Shown: positions 16,242-24,416 of the stretch, piece by piece
Layout of the letters: each line of letters starts with the position of its first letter
How positions within the stretch are numbered: the first letter of the stretch is position 1
Assembly: GCA_963699215.1 (NCBI GenBank)
Contig: OY969422.1
Coordinates: 248,001 to 312,000 of the forward strand
DNA length: 64,000 nucleotides
Direction: 5' to 3'
Source: VRUE01 sp963699215
Lineage (GTDB): Bacteria > Actinomycetota > Thermoleophilia > Solirubrobacterales > 70-9
The notes under the pieces: model-generated
Told to the model about the DNA's origin: nothing
The model's input: the letters and a program-made list of their open reading frames with translations, nothing else
Databases searched by the model: none
Translations under genes and position numbers: made by a program

Positions 16242-16999
16242 CGTGCCACTCCAGTCGTGGCGGCGACCGGGGCCGCTTCGGTAGTGGGGCTTTCCGGGCT
16301 CGCACCGCCGGTAACGTCCTCTCCCGGCGGAGTCAGATACGTGGTGACGGAGAAGTTGGCCTCCAACGCCGGGAACTCGGCCTTCTGCGCCGCCTGAAGG
16401 GAGAAGCCGTTAACGGTAAGCAAGCGCCCGTTGACTGCCACCTCTTCGCTCTTCGTGTCAACGAGCGAGTCGAGGCCCTCGATGAAGTCGGCGACCTTGA
16501 AGAAGCTGCCACCGAAGGTAAGCGTGTAAGGCATCACGGCGAGTCCCGCCGGGCCGATCGTCGCCCCAAGCGGCATGGTCGCCGCAGCGGCCTCGGTGGG
16601 CGACACCTGGGCCACCGAGGCTTCCGGAGCGGGCAGCGTCGTTTCGGCTTCCGCCGCGCCGGCCGCCAGCGTCAGGTTGCTGAATCGAACTCCGGCGCCG
16701 TCGGCGATGCGATTCATCTGCACCAGCAGCGATGCCGTGTCGTCGTCGCCCGGCACCGCCTTGCCCAGCACCACCAGGCGCTGGTATTCCGTGGCGAAGT
16801 CCTTGCGCGCTTCTTCGCCACCGGCGATTTCGGCCTGATGTTGCGATAGCGAGGCTTCGACCTGTTCGACCTGTTTGCCGAGCTTGGCCGCTTCCTCGCG
16901 CTTCGGGCTCAACGCCATCGCCCAGAAGGCAACGGCAAGCACGACGACGCCCAGGATCGCGACCACGGTCAAATTGGAGGAGCTCAGCTTCGGCTTCAT
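16238..16999 (-). CDS. pilO: Type IV pilus alignment protein PilO-like
   Basis: 253 aa from ATG 16999. One N-terminal transmembrane helix (LTVVAILGVVVLAVAFWAMA, residues 10-29) precedes a coiled coil (KREEAAKLGKQVEQVEASLSQHQ) and a PilO ferredoxin-like region containing MPYTLTFGGSFFKVADFIEGL (family signature). The C-terminal tail is Ser/Thr/Ala/Pro-rich. The start is one nucleotide after the pilN stop; upstream in-frame codons overlap pilN and are Arg/Pro-biased, as expected of a shadow frame. PilO dimerises with PilN in the membrane and links the cytoplasmic PilM ring to the pilus. Confidence 0.87.
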   Translation of the reverse strand: MKPKLSSSNLTVVAILGVVVLAVAFWAMALSPKREEAAKLGKQVEQVEASLSQHQAEIAGGEEARKDFATEYQRLVVLGKAVPGDDDTASLLVQMNRIADGAGVRFSNLTLAAGAAEAETTLPAPEASVAQVSPTEAAAATMPLGATIGPAGLAVMPYTLTFGGSFFKVADFIEGLDSLVDTKSEEVAVNGRLLTVNGFSLQAAQKAEFPALEANFSVTTYLTPPGEDVTGGASPESPTTEAAPVAATTGVAR

Positions 17000-17000
17000 C

Positions 17001-17786
17001 TCATTCGCCTTCCGTGCCTTCGGAGGCTTCGCCACCGGTCGCTTCCGTGCTTTCGGTCGGCGCGGCCACGGCTTCCCCTTCGGCCGAGGCGATCGCCGGG
17101 ATCGGCGCTGCGTCGAAGGCGACGACGATGGCGAACTTGGCAATGAACTCCCGCGTGCGGCATTCCTCGCCGCCCGTGGAGGTTGCCGCGCCCACTTCGG
17201 TGGAGGCTTCGGCTTCCTCTTCTTCCCCCAGCTCGGAGAACTCGATGCCAACGCGGGTCACGCCGTCTACGTCCTTGAGCGCGGTGACGAAACCGGCCAC
17301 AGCCTCCTGTCCGGTCGCACAGCCATTCAGTTCCATCGCCGGGCCCGGCACCTGAGCGCGCAGGCTCGCGCCCTCGGAGCCGCTGCCGCCGCTTTCGACG
17401 CTTATGTCCGGGGAGGCAGTGGCGGTGAGGCCGGTCAGCCAGACGTCGCCGGGCAGGACCAGCGAAAGTTCGCGCATCACCCGCTCCCAGTCGAAGCGGC
17501 TGTCGGCCAGGTCGCTGACCGTTGCCACTCGCTGTTCGCTCATTGAGCGAAATTCGGTGTAGGCAGCGAGACGCTGGGCCTTTACCGCCGCCGCCGCGTC
17601 TTCGCGCTCCAGCTTCGCCACTTCGCCTTCTCGCTCGCCAATCTGGTTGCCGACCAGGACCATGGCGGTAACCGCGACGAGCACCAGGACGAGGGCGCCG
17701 AGCAGGATGTACGGGAACGAGCCGGTGCGCAGCGGCGCGTTCTCGCCGCGTCGCTGCTCGGGGGGGATCAGATTTACCGGGCGCAT
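17001..17786 (-). CDS. pilN: Type IV pilus alignment protein PilN
   Basis: 261 aa. The N-terminal cytoplasmic peptide RPVNLIPPEQRR is the conserved PilM-binding motif. It is followed by a transmembrane helix (FPYILLGALVLVLVAVTAMVL, about 24-44), a coiled coil (EGEVAKLEREDAAAAVKAQRL) and a PilN domain with WERVMRELSLVLPGDVWLTGL. The C-terminus is acidic and Ala/Thr/Glu-rich. It sits 3 nt after pilM and 1 nt before pilO, in the canonical order M-N-O. Confidence 0.9.
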   Translation of the reverse strand: MRPVNLIPPEQRRGENAPLRTGSFPYILLGALVLVLVAVTAMVLVGNQIGEREGEVAKLEREDAAAAVKAQRLAAYTEFRSMSEQRVATVSDLADSRFDWERVMRELSLVLPGDVWLTGLTATASPDISVESGGSGSEGASLRAQVPGPAMELNGCATGQEAVAGFVTALKDVDGVTRVGIEFSELGEEEEAEASTEVGAATSTGGEECRTREFIAKFAIVVAFDAAPIPAIASAEGEAVAAPTESTEATGGEASEGTEGE

Positions 17787-17789
17787 CGC

Positions 17790-18884
17790 CTATCCCTCCA
17801 AGGCGAGGCCGAAGGGGAGGGTCAGTCGCGCCGCGGCGGCGTCATCGAACCCGGCCAGGGCGGATGGGCGCGAGACGGCGATCGGCGAGCCGATGGCTGC
17901 CTCCATCCGGTTTGCCAGGCCGGGGATGGCGCTGCCGAGGCCACAGAGGACGATCCGCTCTACCGGAAGTGCTCCCTCCTGGGCGCCGTAATAGTCGAGC
18001 GAGAGGCGCAGCTCGTCGGTCAGCGCGGTCACGCCCTCCTCTAGTGAGCGGCGCGCCTCGGCGACGGTCTCCGGGTCTCCCTCGATCTGCTCGACCGGCG
18101 TCTCCAGGCCGACGTGCGAGAGCCACTGCTCGGTGTGCTCGGGGGCAATGTCCCGAGCGCTGGAGAGCCGGGCCGAGATCGACTCGAGACCGGCATGCGA
18201 GACGCGAGTGAAGAGGCAGGCGTTGCCGCAGGCGACAGCAAGATTGGTGACATCGCCGAGGCTGCAGTAGAGAACGGCCGCCGGCGGGCGCGCACCGGGC
18301 TCGCCGGCATCCACCCCATCGGCCCCGTTCTCAACCGCGGCGAGCGCTCGGATCATGGCGAAGGCGGAGAGGTCGACGCCCACCGGTTCGAGGCCGGCTC
18401 GACGAATCGGCTCGACGAAGGAGGCGACCATGTCGCGGCGGGCCGCGACGACGACAACGTCGACCTGAGCAGAGCCTCCCTCCTCCGCGGCGACGCCGCC
18501 GACGACCTGATGCTCGAGCACTGCCTGGTCGAGCGGCATCGGGATCTGCTCCTGGGCCTGGAAGCGGACAGCCGCCTCCATCTCCTTCGGGTCCTCGATC
18601 GCCGGCAGGCGCACGGTACGGACGACCACCTTCTGATTGGCGATGCCGAGCCTGACGCGCTTGGACAGTTTGTGCTCGGCGAAGAGCGACTTCAGGGCCG
18701 CGGAGAGGCGATCGGGATCGAGCACTTCCCCCTCGTGAAAGGCGCCCGGGTCGAGCGAGCCGATGGCGGACGTCGTGACCTGCGCCATGCCGTTGACCGC
18801 GACCTCGGTCGCAGCGATGCTGCCAGCCTCGATGTCGAGGCCGACGAGGCCGCCGGTCTTCTTCTGCCTGGTCAGGGAAAGCAC
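17790..18884 (-). CDS. pilM: Type IV pilus actin-like ATPase PilM
   Basis: 364 aa, the usual size. It has the actin-like fold: GLVGLDIEAGSIAATEV (phosphate 1), PMPLDQAVLEHQV, VVVVAARRDMVASFVEPIRRAGLEPVGVDL, VLYCSLGDVTNLAV (phosphate 2) and IVLCGLGSAIPGL (adenosine motif). It binds the PilN N-terminal peptide and couples the cytoplasmic ATPases to the membrane subcomplex. It is the first gene of pilM-pilN-pilO-(PilP-position). A promoter is expected in the 97-nt gap to the prepilin peptidase gene, but none is clear. Confidence 0.93.
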   Translation of the reverse strand: MLSLTRQKKTGGLVGLDIEAGSIAATEVAVNGMAQVTTSAIGSLDPGAFHEGEVLDPDRLSAALKSLFAEHKLSKRVRLGIANQKVVVRTVRLPAIEDPKEMEAAVRFQAQEQIPMPLDQAVLEHQVVGGVAAEEGGSAQVDVVVVAARRDMVASFVEPIRRAGLEPVGVDLSAFAMIRALAAVENGADGVDAGEPGARPPAAVLYCSLGDVTNLAVACGNACLFTRVSHAGLESISARLSSARDIAPEHTEQWLSHVGLETPVEQIEGDPETVAEARRSLEEGVTALTDELRLSLDYYGAQEGALPVERIVLCGLGSAIPGLANRMEAAIGSPIAVSRPSALAGFDDAAAARLTLPFGLALEG

Positions 18885-18981
18885 GCTCTCCCTGGATCGA
18901 CAGGAAAGCGCTAAACCTTTCGCCCTGCAACTACTCAGTTATAGGAGAACTTTGGACAGACCTACGAAGCGCGTGACCGGC

Positions 18982-19734
18982 TCAGAACGTCCCCAGGTAC
19001 CAGTCGATCAGCTCTTCGCCAGCCAGCAGGCCGACGACGCCGCCGAGAGCCAGGAAGGGGCCGAACGGAATCGCCTGCTTGCGCGCCCCGGCGCCGTGGC
19101 GGGCGATCATCGCCAGGCCGACCAGCGAGCCGGCCAGCAGGGCGACGAGCAGCGCCGGCCCGACCTCGCGGCCCAGAAAGAGGCCCATCGTGGCCGCCAG
19201 CTTGACGTCGCCGAGACCCATGCCACGCGGATAGGCGAGCGCCGCAGCGAGCAGCAGGCCGCCGGCCGCCGCAGCGGCGACCGCCCGCTCAGGAAGGCTG
19301 CCGGGATCGGTCGCAGCGGCAATCGCGACCCCTGCCACAGCCCCGACGAGAAGGATCTTGTTGGGGATGATCCGCCGCTCGAGGTCGGTGAGCGTGATCG
19401 CTGCGAGGATCGTGACGAAGACCAGCCCCAGCGCCATTTCCCCGGGCTCGTCCCAGAAGACGATTAGCGTGGCCGCATAAAGCGTGCCGAGCACCAGCTC
19501 GACCAGCGGGTAGCGAGCCGAGATCCGCGCCCCACAACAGCGCGCCTGGCCACCCAGCAGGCACCAAGAGACGATTGGAATGTTGTCGTAGGCGGCGATC
19601 TGTGCCCCACAGGCGGGACAGCGCGAGCGCGGCCCGACGACCGATTCGCCGCGCGGCACCCGGTGGGCGACGACGCTGACGAAGCTGCCGACGATCGCGC
19701 CGCCGATGAGTGCGAGTATCGCTGTGGCCGCCAT
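18982..19734 (-). CDS. pilD: Prepilin peptidase / N-methyltransferase PilD (A24)
   Basis: 250 aa from ATG 19734 (GTG 19740 is also possible). Multi-pass membrane protein. The cytoplasmic zinc-binding loop has CPACGAQIAAYDNIPIVSW followed by ARCCGARIS. The catalytic aspartates are in TDLERRIIPNKI and GLGDVKLAATMGLFLG (the GxGD aspartyl protease motif). It cleaves and N-methylates the prepilins encoded upstream. Odd point: the second zinc pair is CC rather than CxxC, so metal binding may differ. It is transcribed in the same direction as the minor pilin genes, 67 nt after the third one. Confidence 0.9.
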   Translation of the reverse strand: MAATAILALIGGAIVGSFVSVVAHRVPRGESVVGPRSRCPACGAQIAAYDNIPIVSWCLLGGQARCCGARISARYPLVELVLGTLYAATLIVFWDEPGEMALGLVFVTILAAITLTDLERRIIPNKILLVGAVAGVAIAAATDPGSLPERAVAAAAAGGLLLAAALAYPRGMGLGDVKLAATMGLFLGREVGPALLVALLAGSLVGLAMIARHGAGARKQAIPFGPFLALGGVVGLLAGEELIDWYLGTF

Positions 19735-19801
19735 ATGCACGAAAGGTTCGACGCTGACCCGCCGATCCTTGAAAAGCGGCGGGGCCCGCCCGAGCGGCGC
19801 T

Positions 19802-21442
19802 CTAGCTGCCGAAGTCCAGCGTCTCGCGCTGGATGTGCCAGGAAGGTGCAACGGGATCGAGGAAGCTGGGTGGCTCCATGTAGCGGAGGCGGTCGTCGTA
19901 TTCGTAGTTCTTGGCGTAGCCGCTGGTGTTGACGGTGCCGACCGCACCGCGGAATTTCTGCGAGATAGCCCCTTTCACCGTGAGCGTGCCGAGCTCACTG
20001 CCGCAGTCGTAGTGGTCGACGATGAAGGAGTGGTCGATCGCCAAGATCGCCGCTTCGATTTTGACGTTGCCGAGCGAGCTGCTGCCGCTGCTGCTCCCAC
20101 ACTGATCGCCGCTGACATTGACGTTTCGCCCGGTCTGGTTCGGATACGGATGCCAAACTCGCACGAAGTTGTTGGCGATCAGCCCGAGCAGCCCTTCGCC
20201 GGACTTGGTGATGTCCTCCCGGATGATGATGTCCTTCTCCGCGGCGATCGTCAGCTCACCGGAATAGCTGCCGTAGACGTAGACCGTCCCGCAGTCCAGA
20301 CCTTCGGGGTAGGTCAGGTAGGTGGCTTTGAAGGGCGAGTAGGGCGCGGTGCAGGCGGGCCAGGGTTTGGTTTTGCCGCCCGGTTTCAGATCCGGGCAGG
20401 CGCCGCCGGCCACGTAGATCACACCGCTGGGCGGCAGCGGCACTCCGCTGACCGTGCCTTTGTTCGTCGTCACGGTCATTTTCGAGCCTTCGAGTTTGAT
20501 TTCGGTCTGACATTCGTAGGTGTATTCCGGCCCGGCTATGGCTTTGAGCCGTTCGTTGGTAGAGGGGGGTTTCAGCACCGGCGCCGTGGTCACGAAGGTC
20601 CCGTCGAAATCCGGATTGGCCGATCCGCAGCCGACGATCCAGCCTTTCGGCGGGGCGCTCACCTCGATCACGTCGCTTGCGTTGCGACCCAGAGTGGGAG
20701 TGCCGCAGAGCGCGAAATCGTCGTTGGTGTGCATCGGGCCCTTGATGTCGTCGCTGCTGGCAAAGACGATCTTGTCGCAGGGGTCGCCGTCGTTGTCGGG
20801 CAGCGCAACGCTCTCCCGGCCTTCGCGACGGAATTTGATGCACTGTTTGTAGGCGGCTTCGATCGTGTCGTTGTCGCCGTAGGTAACCGGGTCGGAGGTC
20901 TCGAGCTGGGTGAAGTAGACGTAGTCGAGCAGGCTCGCCCGCTTGTAGGTGGCGACGAGCGATACTTTCGCGTCCCCCGAGTAGCCGTTTGAGCGGATGC
21001 GGAAGGACCCGTTGTTGATTTTTCCGCTCTGCTCGAGCATCGATTCGATCGGTTTGGCGGTTTCGCATTTCGATTTGCCCGTCGCCGGCAGCAACTCGAT
21101 CGCGTAAGTCTCCCCCGCCGGCCCGGGCACCGAGCGTCGATTGGCGGTCGAGCCTTTCTGGTTGACCGCGTGCGGAGCCGGCACCGAGGTGCAGCGGGCC
21201 CAGTAGCTGTTGTCGTTGTTGAGGTGAAACGAGTAGTCGGCAACCCCGGCCTGCGCCGCGGCATGCGCGCGCCGGTGGTCGATGTCGTACTGGACAAGGT
21301 TGATGTCACCGTTGGTCGCCGCGAGCGTGGCTCCGGCAAGCATCGAGACCAGCGAGATCGCCCCGACGACGGCGATCATCGTGTAGCCGTCCTCCTCCCC
21401 GGCTCTACGGCGGAGGCGCTGTAGGAGCCAGCTCATACGCAT
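19802..21442 (-). CDS. Large PilX-like minor prepilin / secreted pilus protein
   Basis: 546 aa. After a short basic leader, DGYTMIAVVGAISLVSMLAGATLAA (about 18-42) forms a prepilin-like hydrophobic helix, although the residue expected to be Glu5 is not clear. The large extracellular region is beta-rich with several cysteines, aromatic segments and Gly/Ser loops (GDQCGSSSGSSS), and resembles PilX/DUF4900-type proteins that end a minor-pilin operon. It uses AAA and GAA codons more than neighbouring cytoplasmic genes. It overlaps the PilW-like gene by 10 nt. It may cap the pilus or act in adhesion; this is inference from position and topology. Confidence 0.75.
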   Translation of the reverse strand: MRMSWLLQRLRRRAGEEDGYTMIAVVGAISLVSMLAGATLAATNGDINLVQYDIDHRRAHAAAQAGVADYSFHLNNDNSYWARCTSVPAPHAVNQKGSTANRRSVPGPAGETYAIELLPATGKSKCETAKPIESMLEQSGKINNGSFRIRSNGYSGDAKVSLVATYKRASLLDYVYFTQLETSDPVTYGDNDTIEAAYKQCIKFRREGRESVALPDNDGDPCDKIVFASSDDIKGPMHTNDDFALCGTPTLGRNASDVIEVSAPPKGWIVGCGSANPDFDGTFVTTAPVLKPPSTNERLKAIAGPEYTYECQTEIKLEGSKMTVTTNKGTVSGVPLPPSGVIYVAGGACPDLKPGGKTKPWPACTAPYSPFKATYLTYPEGLDCGTVYVYGSYSGELTIAAEKDIIIREDITKSGEGLLGLIANNFVRVWHPYPNQTGRNVNVSGDQCGSSSGSSSLGNVKIEAAILAIDHSFIVDHYDCGSELGTLTVKGAISQKFRGAVGTVNTSGYAKNYEYDDRLRYMEPPSFLDPVAPSWHIQRETLDFGS

Positions 21443-22119
21443 GGCAAGTTCACCTGCGCGCTGTCCTCGCTGGCCGGTTCGATCCGCAGCGTCGCCGCGT
21501 CGGAGAGCGTGACCGTGGCGCCGGGGTCAGTGGCCGCGCCGGCGTAGGGCGCGACCGTGAAGGCGACGTTGATCTGGACGACTTTGGCCGCGTTTTCTTT
21601 GCTGAGCGGGATCGGGAGGGGAGCTGCCGCGACCTGGCCGCTTTCGTAGGCGAAATAGCGGAATAGCGGAACGCTCGCAGCGGGCGTGCCGAGTTCCGCC
21701 GTGCCGATGCCGTCGACGAGCGTCTGCGGGCTGGACGGCGTCCCCCAAGACCAACTCGCGGGTTCGCTCCCGCTGCCGGTGGCGACGGACTCGGTGAGTT
21801 TTCCGCCCGAGATCGAGAAGACGTAGGTGTCGGGCGCCGGGCTGACGGCGCTGCCGCTCTTCGAGTAGAGAATGAGTTTTTCGCCCGTGCTTCCTTCTCG
21901 CACCGGGGCCAAACCGGGAGACACGCAGGCCGAGTGGAGCCGATCGACGATCCGGTTCATCGCCGGTCGCCCACGCTGATTGGCGTAGACCCGCTCCGAG
22001 ACACGGTCCTGGTTGCGCGTCGCAACCTGGACCATCATCAAGATCGCGCCGAGGACGACCAGCGAGACCATCATCCCGACCAGCAACTCGACGATCGTGT
22101 AGCCGTGCTCGTCGGTCAT
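21433..22119 (-). CDS. PilW-like minor prepilin
   Basis: 228 aa. The class III leader is very short: MTDEHG, then YTIVELLVGMMVSLVVLGAIL, with cleavage after Gly and Glu at mature position 5. The helix is followed by QDRVSERVYANQRGRPAMNRIVDRL, a PilW signature of minor pilins. The C-terminal beta domain contains a cysteine pair. It overlaps the PilV-like gene by 4 nt at its start and the PilX-like gene at its end, so the three minor prepilins form one translational unit. Minor pilins prime pilus assembly. Confidence 0.85.
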   Translation of the reverse strand: MTDEHGYTIVELLVGMMVSLVVLGAILMMVQVATRNQDRVSERVYANQRGRPAMNRIVDRLHSACVSPGLAPVREGSTGEKLILYSKSGSAVSPAPDTYVFSISGGKLTESVATGSGSEPASWSWGTPSSPQTLVDGIGTAELGTPAASVPLFRYFAYESGQVAAAPLPIPLSKENAAKVVQINVAFTVAPYAGAATDPGATVTLSDAATLRIEPASEDSAQVNLPCV

Positions 22120-23447
22120 GGGCAGGCCCCTTCGGCGGCGCCGGGTTCGCCGAGGTAGACGGCGACACTGGTGCCCACCTGCATTTCTTCCGGATGGAAC
22201 GGCACGTCGACACCGCCGACGTCGACGTGTTTGGTCCCGTCCGAGACGCAGATGTCATAGGTGCTGTACGGCAAGCCCGGATCGGGCAAGGCGCCTTCGG
22301 CGTTGGTCGTATAGGTGTGCACCACCGGTTTTTCCTCTTCGCATTTGGTGTCGGTCACCTCTACGGTCGCCCCCGCGACCGGGGCGTTTTTGGGATCGCC
22401 CACGCCCTCCCCGCTGAGGACCTGCATGTGTAGCGCGGGCAGCTCGAGGGTCACCGGCGTCGTCCCGTTAGCCGAGACGACGGCGTTGATCACCACGCCT
22501 TCGGGCGGAGATATGCCGGTCTGACCCGGGTCGTTGCCTTCGCAGGTCCCGGCATAGACGGCGTAGGGCGAGGCGAAGGGGAACAGTGGCGTCGCCGTGA
22601 CTTTGGTCTGCGCGGCGCCGGGCGTGCCGAAAACCTTCGCGACATCCATGCTGCCGTTGTAGACCGTCACCGCGTCGGCGCTGGAGGGCACCAGAACGCC
22701 GCCGACCCGCGTCTGGAAGCTCGCCTCTATATCGCCCGGCTGGTCGTACTGGAGCACGAGCGTATTGGTGCTTTCGGCGACGACGCTGGCGATTTCTGGC
22801 TGAGGGGCTTCGCCTTCGTCGTCGTAGAGCGTCGGGCCCGACAGCGTCAGCGTGTATTCGCCGGCAGGCAGGTTGCCGAAGATCGCGCAGCCGTTGGATC
22901 CGGTGAGGCCGCTGAAGGCTTTAGGACCGGTGCCCGAGATCCCCACGCCTTCGATGCCTTCGACTTTCGCGTTGACGATCTGCACGGCCAGGGAGCCGCT
23001 TTTCGTCGAGATCGAGCCATTTGGGGGCGCGACGAGACTCTGCGCAACGACGGGTGGCCGCTCACCCATGCTCGGCCAGGTCACCGTCGAGCGGATCTGG
23101 ATGTAGTCGGCCGAGGCGTTGCCACTGTCGCAGGAGGCCGTGCCGGTGCTGTCGGTCTGGAACTCGGCCGCCGATTCGACCGTATAGGACGTCTCTTCGA
23201 TCGTCACGACTTTCGTCTGCTCGAGGTTGGAGAGGGCGGAAACGCGCATGGTCCGCAGTCGGGCCAGATCCGTCTGCGCCAAACCCTCCGCCTGCGCCCG
23301 GTGACGCTGCTCCGCGGTCGAGCGCGTGCCAGCATCGAAGGCACTGAAGACCCCGACCGCGGTGACCGTCAAAAGGAGCGCGCTGACCATCACCTCGATC
23401 AGGACGCTTCCCCGCTCGCTGTCGCTCTGGTCCGCTAGACGGCGCAC
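22116..23447 (-). CDS. PilV-like minor prepilin with large beta-rich domain
   Basis: 443 aa, GTG start at 23447. The leader ends at ERG, then SVLIEVMVSALLLTVTAVGVFSAF provides cleavage and Glu5. A long C-terminal region contains at least two carboxypeptidase-regulatory/Cna-B-like beta modules (GLTGSNGCAIFGNLPAGEYTL; VAGATVEVTDTKC...YTTNAEGALPDPGLP), far bigger than typical PilV (150-200 aa). These modules are known in Gram-positive surface adhesins, so tip adhesion is plausible. It is the first gene of the minor-pilin unit, preceded by the pilin terminator. Confidence 0.82.
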   Translation of the reverse strand: MRRLADQSDSERGSVLIEVMVSALLLTVTAVGVFSAFDAGTRSTAEQRHRAQAEGLAQTDLARLRTMRVSALSNLEQTKVVTIEETSYTVESAAEFQTDSTGTASCDSGNASADYIQIRSTVTWPSMGERPPVVAQSLVAPPNGSISTKSGSLAVQIVNAKVEGIEGVGISGTGPKAFSGLTGSNGCAIFGNLPAGEYTLTLSGPTLYDDEGEAPQPEIASVVAESTNTLVLQYDQPGDIEASFQTRVGGVLVPSSADAVTVYNGSMDVAKVFGTPGAAQTKVTATPLFPFASPYAVYAGTCEGNDPGQTGISPPEGVVINAVVSANGTTPVTLELPALHMQVLSGEGVGDPKNAPVAGATVEVTDTKCEEEKPVVHTYTTNAEGALPDPGLPYSTYDICVSDGTKHVDVGGVDVPFHPEEMQVGTSVAVYLGEPGAAEGACP

Positions 23448-23534
23448 TCGGTGCCTATCGGCAGCCCGATGCCGCTTCTAAAGCCGAAGGAAGCGATCGG
23501 CTTGGACGTTTGATCCATCTGTCTGTGGATAGAC

Positions 23535-23564
23535 AAAAGGGCGGGCCCGAAGGCCCGCCCTTTT
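23535..23564 (-). terminator. Intrinsic terminator after the major pilin gene
   Basis: Read on the minus strand: a perfect GGGCGGGCC/GGCCCGCCC stem with a TTCG loop and flanking A4/T4 runs, 46 nt after the pilA stop codon. This is a textbook terminator separating pilA from the downstream minor-pilin genes. Confidence 0.9.
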
Positions 23565-23609
23565 GAAGGTCGCTGACCATGAGGCTGGCCAGCTTCGAGC
23601 AAGCAGCTC

Positions 23610-24077
<468 letters not shown>

Positions 24078-24150
24078 TAGTGACCTCCTATGGTCCTAAT
24101 CGTTTGCGCCAGAGCCCCGTCGCTTGAAGCCACGTGGTGTCTGTCGACCC

Positions 24151-24232
24151 CGGTGGTAGCCCGGCCGGCTCCCGCAAGGGAGCCCCGCAAGCTTTGCGCC
24201 CCCGCCTCACGGCGAGTTTGCCTTTTGCACCG
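24151..24232 (-). ncRNA. Cyclic di-GMP-I (GEMM) riboswitch in the pilin leader
   Basis: Read on the minus strand, the leader shows the GEMM-I core in order: P1 5' arm CGGTG, then GCAAAAGGCAAAC, a hairpin CTCGCCGTGAGGCGGG, the conserved GGCGCAAAGC, a second GC hairpin (CGGGGCTCCCTTGCGGGAGCC) and the receptor-side GGCCGGGCTACC closing with CACCG. AGGCAAAC and GCGCAAAGC match the invariant blocks. By alignment with Vc2, the G20 equivalent appears to be G, favouring c-di-GMP over cAMP-GMP. The aptamer ends about 73 nt before the pilA start. No U-run terminator follows, so control of translation or RNA stability is likely. Confidence 0.85.
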
Positions 24233-24346
24233 AAGCACTGGCAGATTCATCACAGACCCCTAATCGACCACCACCCAAATCCCTTAATCCCCGAAATTTG
24301 AGCTTCATCGAGCCAAAACTCAGAGTTGGGTGCGATGTGGACCGAC

Positions 24347-24370
24347 GGTCTACGGGATATCCCGTAGACC
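24347..24370. promoter_or_regulatory. 24-bp perfect palindrome upstream of the pilin leader
   Basis: Arms GGTCTACGGGAT and ATCCCGTAGACC are joined without a spacer, giving exact two-fold symmetry, about 115 bp upstream of the riboswitch on the pilin promoter side and 46 bp after the pilC stop. No T-run follows on either strand, so an operator is more likely than a terminator. The rest of the 339-bp gap (24078-24416) holds the riboswitch and presumably the promoter, which I cannot place. Confidence 0.6.
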
Positions 24371-24416
24371 GCGAGCCCGAGGTGCGTCAGAGAGCCGCCC
24401 AGCCTGAGTAGTCGAG

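Noticed and set aside
23448..23534. A second riboswitch before the PilV-like gene
   Set aside because: Several hairpins and a CAAAC string are present, but the second conserved GEMM block is missing and no other aptamer pattern matches.
24151..24232. cAMP-GMP (GEMM-Ib) specificity of the riboswitch
   Set aside because: The G20-equivalent position appears to be G; the alignment is by eye, so this is a weak rejection.
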